Assembly: GCF_032056465.1 (NCBI RefSeq)
Contig: NZ_DAMBCL010000095.1
Direction: 5' to 3' (one strand)
From: Mobilicoccus sp032056465
Lineage (GTDB): Bacteria > Actinomycetota > Actinomycetes > Actinomycetales > Dermatophilaceae
DNA: 12,364 bases
Part shown: piece after piece, positions 6,798 to 12,364 of the stretch
How the letters are laid out: the number at the start of each line of letters is the position of its first letter
Position numbering within the stretch: the first letter of the stretch is position 1
Notes under the pieces: generated by a model
Told to the model about the DNA's origin: nothing
What the model saw: the letters and a program-made list of their open reading frames with translations, nothing else
Database searches by the model: none
Made by a program: the position numbers and the translations under genes

Positions 6798-6803
6798 TAG
6801 ACT
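6798..6803 (+). promoter_or_regulatory. Candidate -10 element (TAGACT) for the DMT / GT4 / DUF1023 operon
   Basis: TAGACT lies in GCCTAGACTG (6795-6804), 78 bases before the proposed CTG start at 6882. The same ten bases occur at 10861-10870 before the merR-type gene. A start site near 6810 gives a leader of about 70 bases. No clear -35 element is visible. Confidence 0.45.
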
Positions 6804-6867
6804 GGCCCCGAAACGGTCGGTCGTTCTCCGGGGGCGGGCGACATCCACGAGCACAGCCCAGCGCCGC

Positions 6868-6875
6868 GGAAGGAG
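6868..6875 (+). promoter_or_regulatory. Ribosome binding site pointing to a CTG start codon
   Basis: GGAAGGAG is a near-perfect Shine-Dalgarno sequence. Six bases after it comes CTG at 6882, in frame with the DMT-type membrane protein. No ATG, GTG or TTG exists in that frame between the TAG at 6798 and the GTG at 6924, which has no ribosome binding site of its own. Confidence 0.75.
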
Positions 6876-6881
6876 TCCGCC

Positions 6882-8102
6882 CTGTTCATCGTCATCGCCC
6901 TCGCGCTCGCGACGATCGCGGCGGTGCTCTTCGCGATCGGCGCCGCAGTGCAGTCCACGGCGGTGGGACGAGCCGTCACGGCTCACACCGCCGGGTCGTC
7001 GGGGCAGCGCCTCGTCGGCGGCAGGGCGATGTCCTCCCTCCTGCGCAACCCCACGTGGCTGGGCTCCGTGGGCATCATCGTCCTCGCGGGCGCCCTCCAC
7101 GCCGTCGCGCTGGCGCTCGCGCCCATCTCGATCGTCCAACCCGTCGGAGTCCTCGCCATTCCGTTCGCGGTGCTCATCGCCTCGCGAGCGGCGCGGCGAC
7201 GCCCGCCCGGCACCGTGATGCTGGCCGTGACCGTCACCGTCCTCGCCGTCGTCGCCTTCGTCCTCGCCGCGGCGAGCGACGGCGACAACGCCTCCGAGAT
7301 CGACGCCGTCGAGATCGCCATCTCGACCCTCGGGATCGGCGCGCTCGCGCTCGTCCTCGCCGCGGTCGGCGCGTTCGGGCCCCTGTGGTCGCGGTGCGTG
7401 GCCTGGGCGTCGGCGGGGGCCGTCGTCTACGGGCTCGCCTCGGCCCTGCTGCGGACCGACACCATGCTCATCCACCAGGGCGGACTCTCCTGGCACGTGT
7501 TCGGCTACACCGTGGCGATCCTCGTCGCCTACGCGGTCGGCGGGTGGATGATCCAGCACGCCCACGCCAACGGTCCGCCCGCCGTCGTCCTCGGCAGCCT
7601 CACCGTCGTCGACCCCATCGTCGCCGTGCTGTTCGGCATCGCGTTCCTCGGCGAGGGTGCCCGTCTCTCCTCACTCCACTACGCCGTAATGGTGATCGCC
7701 GGGCTCGCGGCCGCCGTCGGCGTGCTCCTGCTCGCCCGTCACCACCCCGAGGGCCACCCGCACCACGAGGTCGATCCCGCCGGCGTCAGCCCCGAGTCCT
7801 CCGCCACGCCCGACGTCCCCGACCTCCGCGGCGGTGTCCCCGCCGTCCGCGGCGACGTCCCCGCAGGTCGTGACGTTCCCGTCATCCGAGACGACGTGGG
7901 AACCCTCCACGCCTCCGCCACCGTTCACCCCACCGGCGGGCCCGACGGCCACCGCCCCCCGGATGCCCCGGGTCCGCCCACCGCCCGGCACTCCGAGGGC
8001 GATCTCGTCCGCACGATCCGGTCCGATCCCACGGCGCGACTCGACCCCGCCACCACGTCAACGCAGCACCCGGCACCCACACGAGAGGAGCACCCCCAGT
8101 GA
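6882..8102 (+). CDS. DMT-superfamily (EamA-like) membrane protein with long C-terminal tail, apparent CTG start
   Basis: This 406-residue integral membrane protein has nine or ten hydrophobic helices (near 1-24, 61-82, 84-101, 112-131, 144-164, 171-190, 205-224, 233-256 and 265-285). The drug/metabolite-transporter pattern is visible in APISIVQPVGVLAIPF (81-96) and GSLTVVDPIVAVLFGIAFLGE (238-258), the two related half-repeats. It probably moves a small metabolite or lipid; the substrate is unknown. The start is taken at CTG 6882 because of the strong GGAAGGAG before it and because the next usual start, GTG 6924, would cut the first helix in half. Residues 286-406 are an unusual hydrophilic tail rich in Pro, Asp, His and Arg, with heptapeptide repeats at 311-337. 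The stop overlaps the GT4 start (GTGA), implying coupled expression and a related role. Confidence 0.8.
   Translation: MFIVIALALATIAAVLFAIGAAVQSTAVGRAVTAHTAGSSGQRLVGGRAMSSLLRNPTWLGSVGIIVLAGALHAVALALAPISIVQPVGVLAIPFAVLIASRAARRRPPGTVMLAVTVTVLAVVAFVLAAASDGDNASEIDAVEIAISTLGIGALALVLAAVGAFGPLWSRCVAWASAGAVVYGLASALLRTDTMLIHQGGLSWHVFGYTVAILVAYAVGGWMIQHAHANGPPAVVLGSLTVVDPIVAVLFGIAFLGEGARLSSLHYAVMVIAGLAAAVGVLLLARHHPEGHPHHEVDPAGVSPESSATPDVPDLRGGVPAVRGDVPAGRDVPVIRDDVGTLHASATVHPTGGPDGHRPPDAPGPPTARHSEGDLVRTIRSDPTARLDPATTSTQHPAPTREEHPQ
7812..7895 (+). repeat. Heptapeptide-encoding repeats in the DMT protein tail
   Basis: Units of 21 bases (one of 18) encode DVPDLRG, GVPAVRG, DVPAGR and DVPVIRD, followed by DVG. 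The common pattern is (D/G)VPxxR(G/D). They sit in the hydrophilic C-terminal tail, which should face the cytoplasm if the helix count is even; its orientation is uncertain. Confidence 0.7.
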
Positions 8103-9277
8103 GAATCCTGATCGGGTGTGACACGTATCCCACCGACGTCAACGGCGCCGCGAGGTTCGCCGAGCGTCTCGCCATCGGGTTGCACGGGCGCAGGCACGAG
8201 GTTCACGTCGTCGCCCCGTCGACGACCGGCCCGGTCGGCATCGAGGAGCGCGACGGCGTGATCGTCCACCGGGTCCGGTCGGTGCGCTACCCCTTCCACG
8301 AGGAGTTCCGGGTCTGCCTCCCGTGGCACATCGGCCCCCAGGTCCAGGACGTCGTGGAGCGAGTGCGGCCGGACGTCGTCCACGCGCAGGCGCACTTCGT
8401 CGTCGGTCGCTACGCGTGCCGCAGCGCCGCCGCGCTCGGCATCCCGCTCATCGCCACCAACCACTTCATGCCGGAGAACCTCACCGACCAGCTGCCGGTC
8501 CCCGTGCACGGCCGCATCGCCGCGCTCGGCTGCCGACTCGCCTGGCGCGATCTCGCCCGCGTGTTCTCGGCCGCCGAGGTCGTCACCGCGCCCACCCCGC
8601 GCGCGACCGAGCTGCTGGCGAGCGAAGCCGGCATCACCGACGCACTGCCGATCTCCTGCGGCATCGACGCCGCCCCGTACGCCGCCGCCACCGAGGCGGC
8701 GCCCGCGCACGAGGTGCCGCGGATCCTCTTCGTCGGCCGCCTCGACCAGGAGAAGCGTGTCGGTGAGCTCATCGACGCCTGCGCGCGCCTCGCCCCCGGC
8801 ACCCCGTTCGAGCTCGAGATCGTCGGCGACGGCACGATGCGTGAGCAGTGGAAGGCCCAGGTGCGCGAGCGCGGGCTCGCGGACCGCGCCACGTTCCGCG
8901 GGTTCGTCACGGAGAGTGAACTCCTCGAGGCCTACGGGCGCAGCGACATCTTCTGCATGCCCGGTGTCGCCGAGCTGCAGAGCCTCGTCACGCTCGAGGC
9001 GATGTCGGCGGGCAAACCCGTCGTCGCGGCCGACGCGATGGCGCTCCCACACCTCGTCCACCCCGGCCGCAACGGGTGGCTCTACACGCCGGGTGACGTC
9101 GACGAACTGGCCCAGCGACTGCAGTGCCTGCTCGATGACCCACAGATGCGTCACAGGATGGGGCAGGCCGGGCGCGAGATCGTCCGTCGGCACAGTCTCG
9201 ATGAGACACTGGACCGGTTCGAGGGCCTGTACCACCAGGTGCAGTCGAACGCAGGCGCGGGTCGCCGCGCCGCCTGA
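8099..9277 (+). CDS. GT4-family glycosyltransferase (glycolipid/lipoglycan type)
   Basis: This 392-residue GT-B enzyme should transfer a hexose, probably mannose or glucose, from a nucleotide-activated donor with retention of configuration at the inner face of the membrane. The N-terminal acceptor domain opens with MRILIGCDTYPTDVNGAARF, including the glycine loop at 15-17, and has TNHFMPENL (120-128), seen in diacylglycerol glucosyltransferase and PimB-like mannosyltransferase relatives. The donor domain has FVGRLDQEKR (211-220, donor-binding Arg214 and Lys219), VGDG (242-245) and the EX7E motif with Glu292 and Glu300 in AELQSLVTLEAMSAGKPVV. The GTG start overlaps the upstream stop and follows GAGGAG. 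It lies between a DMT membrane protein and a hydrolase, which suggests an envelope glycolipid. The exact acceptor cannot be read. Confidence 0.88.
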   Translation: MRILIGCDTYPTDVNGAARFAERLAIGLHGRRHEVHVVAPSTTGPVGIEERDGVIVHRVRSVRYPFHEEFRVCLPWHIGPQVQDVVERVRPDVVHAQAHFVVGRYACRSAAALGIPLIATNHFMPENLTDQLPVPVHGRIAALGCRLAWRDLARVFSAAEVVTAPTPRATELLASEAGITDALPISCGIDAAPYAAATEAAPAHEVPRILFVGRLDQEKRVGELIDACARLAPGTPFELEIVGDGTMREQWKAQVRERGLADRATFRGFVTESELLEAYGRSDIFCMPGVAELQSLVTLEAMSAGKPVVAADAMALPHLVHPGRNGWLYTPGDVDELAQRLQCLLDDPQMRHRMGQAGREIVRRHSLDETLDRFEGLYHQVQSNAGAGRRAA

Positions 9278-9300
9278 CCCGCCCGGAGGCGAATGACCGG

Positions 9301-10866
9301 ATGAGCAAGGAGAGTCTCGCCGACGCACTCGACCGAATCGCCGCCGACCTGGGGGCCACCCTCGCGGACGCCCGCCTCGCGCACGACGGCTTCGCCGGAC
9401 TCCCCCGGCGTCTCGACGCCCTCGGTGAGGAGATCCTCGCCGGCCGAACCCGCGTCGAACTCCTCTGGGCCGAACGCCTCGTGGCCGACCTCAGGGCCGA
9501 GGCCGACATCGTCCGACGCCGAGCCCCGCGGCTCACGGTCAGTGGGGCGCCCCTGCCACCCCGCCCGCCGAGCGACGACCCCGCCGTCGTCGCGTCGTGG
9601 TGGGAGTCGATGACGCCACAGGAACGCGACGACGTCCTCATCTCCGGCCCGGCGTTCGTCGGGGGCGCCGACGGCGTGCCGTTCGACGTCCGCCACCGGG
9701 CGAACCTGCTCGTCCTCGACGAGGAGATCGACCGACTCTCGGCGCAGCTCGACCCGGGCGAGTTGAGCGCCGGCGGTGCCTACCCCGTCCGACGCGAGAC
9801 GGTCGGCCTCGGTGCGGAGTCCGACGAGGAACTCCAGCGGGAACGCGACGAGAGCGACCTGCGTGGCCTGTTCAAGCTCAGAGCGCTGTTCACCCCCGAG
9901 GCGGCCGAGGACGACTGGTCCGACGACCGGATCCGCGAGGATCTGGCCCGTGTCACCACCCCGGTGGACCAGCGATGGCTGTACCTCCTCGACACGGCCG
10001 AGAACCCCCTCAAGGCTGCGGTCCTCCTCGGTGACCTGCACACCGCCGACCACGTCGTCCTCCACGTCCCCGGCGCCACGACGACGGTCGACGCCCGGCT
10101 GCTGCGGGAGATGGCGTGGATGTCGAACCTGCGTGCGGAGGCGGGACGCTACGTCGGGGTCGATCGCGTCGCCATCCTCGACTGGATCGGCTACCAGGCG
10201 CCCCAGGACATCGCGGTCCGACGGCCGCTGGGCGACTCCGGCCTGCCCCTGTGGCTGCCCGGCCAGGCGGCCGACCCGCACTACGCCCAGGAGGCCACCC
10301 CCGCACTCGTCCGGTGCGCCGAGGGGTTGCGCACGATCTGCCGGCCCGACACCCGGCTCGTCGGGTCCGGGCACTCCTACGGGGGCTCGGTCCTCGGCCT
10401 CGCGCTCGCGGCCACCGACGTCTTCGACGCCGCGGCCGTCACCGGGTGCCCGGGCTTGTTCACCACCGACGTCGCCACCCTGCAGGTGCCGGAGGACGAG
10501 GTCTACGCCGCCGCCGCCCCCGGAGACCTCGTCGCCCTCCTCGGCGTCTTCGGCGCTCCGACCCACCAGGTCACGGGAATCCGGTCGTTGTCGACGCGGT
10601 CCCGTCCGGCGACCTACCCCGACGGTAGCCGTTCGTTGCTGATGCCGGTGTTCGGCCACGAGGCCTACTACAACGCCGGTTCGGTCACCCTCCACGGCGT
10701 CGGCGCCGTCGTCGCCGGAGCCACGTCCGCGGTCCGTGCCACCCGGCGGGGAGCGAGCCGGACCGGGAGCACACTCGCCCGATGGACCAGTGCGGTCGTC
10801 GAGCCCTTCGACGAGACGGAACAGGGAGCGACGGCTTCCTCGCCGGGGTCCGCGCCGAGCGCCTAG
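9301..10866 (+). CDS. Alpha/beta hydrolase, DUF1023 family
   Basis: This 521-residue protein has a helical, charged N-terminal half (1-240) and a C-terminal DUF1023 hydrolase domain typical of actinobacteria. The core includes VLLGDLHTADHVVLHVPG (241-258) and the nucleophile elbow GSGHSYGG (355-362) with Ser359. Asp409 (APGDLV) and His453 (FGHEAYY) are plausible triad partners. There is no signal peptide or membrane segment, so it is probably cytoplasmic. Family members are mostly uncharacterised, and the substrate is unknown. It starts 23 bases after the GT4 gene with GGAGG 11 bases before the ATG, a little far but usable, so it is likely cotranscribed. An ATG at 9292 meets a stop after three codons and is not the start. 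The C-terminal 30 residues are low in complexity. Confidence 0.85.
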   Translation: MSKESLADALDRIAADLGATLADARLAHDGFAGLPRRLDALGEEILAGRTRVELLWAERLVADLRAEADIVRRRAPRLTVSGAPLPPRPPSDDPAVVASWWESMTPQERDDVLISGPAFVGGADGVPFDVRHRANLLVLDEEIDRLSAQLDPGELSAGGAYPVRRETVGLGAESDEELQRERDESDLRGLFKLRALFTPEAAEDDWSDDRIREDLARVTTPVDQRWLYLLDTAENPLKAAVLLGDLHTADHVVLHVPGATTTVDARLLREMAWMSNLRAEAGRYVGVDRVAILDWIGYQAPQDIAVRRPLGDSGLPLWLPGQAADPHYAQEATPALVRCAEGLRTICRPDTRLVGSGHSYGGSVLGLALAATDVFDAAAVTGCPGLFTTDVATLQVPEDEVYAAAAPGDLVALLGVFGAPTHQVTGIRSLSTRSRPATYPDGSRSLLMPVFGHEAYYNAGSVTLHGVGAVVAGATSAVRATRRGASRTGSTLARWTSAVVEPFDETEQGATASSPGSAPSA

Positions 10867-10869
10867 ACT
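10864..10869 (+). promoter_or_regulatory. Candidate -10 element (TAGACT) for the merR-type gene
   Basis: TAGACT overlaps the TAG stop codon of the DUF1023 gene and lies in GCCTAGACTG, identical to the decamer at 6795-6804. It would give the regulator its own promoter with a start site near 10876 and a leader of about 24 bases. No -35 is evident, and part of the match is forced by the stop codon. Confidence 0.4.
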
Positions 10870-10899
10870 GAGCCGCCGTACAGCGGAGAGGTCGGGATC

Positions 10900-11430
10900 G
10901 TGAACCACAGACAGGGCCGGGGCGAGCCGTCACTCAGGCCGGACGAGGCGAACGCCACCAGCGGCGCCTCCGGTTACGTCACTCCGCCGGAGCGCGGCCT
11001 CTCAGGGGCGGAGATGCGGGGGATCGACCCCGCCCCCCGCTACCGCATCGGCGAGGTCGCCGAACGCATCGGTCTGTCGCTGCGCAGCATCCGGTACTAC
11101 GAGGAGGCCGGGCTCATCACGCCGAGCGCGCGCACGAGCGGCGGTTTCCGCATGTACTCGGAGATCGACGTGCAGCGTCTGCTCGCCGTCATGCAGATGA
11201 AACCCCTGGGGTTCAGTCTCGAGGGGATGCGGGGGATCCTCGCGGACCTCGACGTGATGCGCAGCGCGGACGCCTCGGCCGAGGACCGGCGCGCGGTCCA
11301 CACGCGCCTCGCCGAACTCAACAGCGAGATGCACTCCCGGCTTCTCGACCTCGCTCAACAGCTTGAGGTCGCCACCCAGTTCACCTCGCGCCTCGACGAC
11401 GAACTCGCCGGCTTCGACGACGCCGGCTGA
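10900..11430 (+). CDS. MerR-family transcriptional regulator
   Basis: This DNA-binding regulator has the MerR winged helix-turn-helix RYRIGEVAERIGLSLRSIRYYEEAGL (47-72), the wing SARTSGGFRMYSEIDVQRLL (76-95) and MKPLGFSLEGMRGIL (100-114). A helical stretch at about 127-170 probably forms the dimer coiled coil. There are no cysteines, so it is not a thiol-ligand metal sensor, and there is no ligand-binding domain. It may respond through protein contacts or act as a simple activator. The GTG at 10900 follows GGAGAGG by eight bases and gives 176 residues. The ATG at 11014 would give 138 residues with the helix-turn-helix at the very N-terminus, as is usual for the family, so it remains a real alternative. 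The target may be the upstream operon or its own promoter; nothing proves either. Confidence 0.87.
   Translation: MNHRQGRGEPSLRPDEANATSGASGYVTPPERGLSGAEMRGIDPAPRYRIGEVAERIGLSLRSIRYYEEAGLITPSARTSGGFRMYSEIDVQRLLAVMQMKPLGFSLEGMRGILADLDVMRSADASAEDRRAVHTRLAELNSEMHSRLLDLAQQLEVATQFTSRLDDELAGFDDAG
11407..11427. terminator. Weak hairpin at the end of the merR-type gene
   Basis: GCCGGC at 11407-11412 and again at 11422-11427 forms a six-pair stem with a nine-base loop, ending at the TGA codon. The convergent AAA+ gene ends 33 bases beyond. It could help to end transcription, but it is short and lies within coding sequence. Confidence 0.3.
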
Positions 11431-11463
11431 TCTCCTCCCGCCCGTCACAGCGAGCGCCCCGCC

Positions 11464-12364
11464 TCATCGACCGGACGCCCTCGATCCCACGTCGTCCGAC
11501 CGGGTGGGGGCTCCCGTCGGCGACGACGGGGTCGCGGGACCGACACGGCGTGCGGCGAGGTACTCCCGCAGACCCACGTAGGAGGTGTCGTCGGCCATGA
11601 CGGCCGTCTGGTTCGCTGCGGCCTCGAGCCACCGCTGCGCCGACGGGGGCCGCTCGGCGAGGGCGTCGAGGACGTCCTTCGTCGTCACCACGCCCCCGGA
11701 CCGACTCTCGGCGCCACGGATCCCGCTGACGAGGTCGCGCCCGGAGTAACCCCGCGAACGCCGCGCGACCTGCGGGATGTCGACCTCGGGGTGATCCCCG
11801 AGCTGCTGGTGGAGGACGACCTCCCGGGTCGTCCGGTCCGGCGGCAGGACCAGGAGCGACTGCTCCAGCCGGCCCGGGCGCCGGAGCGCGGGATCGACCT
11901 CCCACGGCGCGTTCGTCGTCCCCATGACCGTGACGCCCAGGTTGCCCTCGGGACCCTTGTCGAGTTCGGCCGTGAGGGCACCGACCGCGCGCGGCGTCGC
12001 CCCCCGGCGATCGGCGGCGCGGGGACCACCCAGGTGCTCGACGCCGACGAGGCACAGGACGACCGGCGCCTGATCCCGGGCGGCCTGGAACACCTCGGCG
12101 ATCTCCTGGACCTGCTCGGCGGGTGTCCTCCCCTCGAACGTCACCGACAGGAAGCGGGAGTCGAGCTCGCCCGCCGTCGCGCGGGCGAGGAACGTCTTGC
12201 CGCACCCCGGCGGCCCGTAGAGGAGCACGCCGCCCGTGCGGCTCTGCCGGTAGAGGCGACGGAGTTCGGGGTTGCGCATCGGGGCGAGAACCGCGGCCTG
12301 CAGACGCTCCTTCGCCGTGTCCATCCCCCCGATGTCGGCGAGGGTGACGTTGACGCGCTCGGCC
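11464..12364 (-). CDS. AAA+ ATPase with a degenerate Walker B (partial, 5' end beyond window)
   Basis: About 300 residues are visible. The frame is open to the window edge, where it reads RVNVTLADIGGMDTAKERL, the usual opening of a classical AAA module, so the ATG at 12324 is internal and the true start lies outside. In order, counting from that ATG, it has Walker A GPPGCGKT (37-44), VVLCLVGVEHL (88-98) in place of Walker B, sensor 1 Asn138 in GTTNAPWEVD, and the arginine-finger segment ALRRPGRLEQ (Arg149 and Arg152). The helical lid with RGYSGRDLVSGIR (191-203) follows, then a Ser/Thr/Pro-rich tail. The pair of acidic residues that coordinates magnesium and activates water is Val-Gly here. 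Such a protein may bind ATP but hydrolyse it poorly, acting as a scaffold or regulator. Its partner is unknown and would probably be encoded beyond the right edge. Confidence 0.85.
   Translation of the reverse strand, partial: AERVNVTLADIGGMDTAKERLQAAVLAPMRNPELRRLYRQSRTGGVLLYGPPGCGKTFLARATAGELDSRFLSVTFEGRTPAEQVQEIAEVFQAARDQAPVVLCLVGVEHLGGPRAADRRGATPRAVGALTAELDKGPEGNLGVTVMGTTNAPWEVDPALRRPGRLEQSLLVLPPDRTTREVVLHQQLGDHPEVDIPQVARRSRGYSGRDLVSGIRGAESRSGGVVTTKDVLDALAERPPSAQRWLEAAANQTAVMADDTSYVGLREYLAARRVGPATPSSPTGAPTRSDDVGSRASGR

Noticed and set aside
4832..7873. A plus-strand open frame of about 1,000 codons antisense to the membrane hydrolase
   Set aside because: Its product is dominated by Arg, Pro, Gly and His with no domain, and it runs through the convergent hydrolase gene and the DMT gene. 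It is the usual by-product of high-GC third-position bias.
4892..10866. Idea that the two alpha/beta hydrolases form one pathway
   Set aside because: They belong to different families, are on opposite strands and have separate promoters. Proximity alone is not evidence.
9151..10908. A minus-strand open frame of 585 codons opposite the DUF1023 gene
   Set aside because: It has no recognisable motif, and its codon pattern mirrors the plus-strand gene.

Overview
The window looks like chromosomal DNA of a high-GC actinomycete, most likely of the Micrococcales. GC is near 70% by eye, codon third positions are strongly G/C, GTG starts are common, and several families are typical of actinobacteria (DUF1023 hydrolase, Abhydrolase_9 membrane hydrolase, actinobacterial MerR, OleA). 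The genus cannot be read from the sequence. There is no rRNA, tRNA, CRISPR array, insertion sequence or phage gene. No gene-free stretch exceeds about 290 bases.

Layout. Left edge, minus strand: oleA (44-1066), the thiolase-fold enzyme that starts long-chain olefin synthesis. It overlaps by four bases the start of a further gene that leaves the window (1-47). Next, minus strand: a BCCT-family osmolyte transporter (1300-3171), followed by a strong hairpin terminator. Divergent from it is a small flavin-type PNPOx-fold protein (3458-3880). Then comes a secreted or membrane-anchored HExxH protein (4046-4819) whose N-terminus is built from six pentapeptide repeats. It converges on a five-helix membrane alpha/beta hydrolase (minus strand, 4892-6643) that appears to be made from a leaderless GTG-start mRNA.

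Plus strand from 6882: a probable operon of a DMT-type membrane protein with an apparent CTG start, a GT4 glycosyltransferase overlapping it by four bases, and a DUF1023 alpha/beta hydrolase 23 bases further on. A MerR-type regulator with its own candidate promoter follows. At the right edge, minus strand and incomplete, lies a AAA+ ATPase whose Walker A is intact but whose Walker B acidic pair is missing.

How it fits together. Most genes concern the cell envelope: olefin synthesis, osmolyte uptake, glycolipid or lipoglycan synthesis, and membrane or secreted hydrolases. The clearest functional unit is the DMT / GT4 / DUF1023 set. The points most worth a second look are the CTG start, the leaderless GTG start, a CCTAG(A/G)CTG motif seen three times and each time before a gene, the pentapeptide-repeat and twin-arginine-like N-terminus of the HExxH protein, and the degenerate Walker B.
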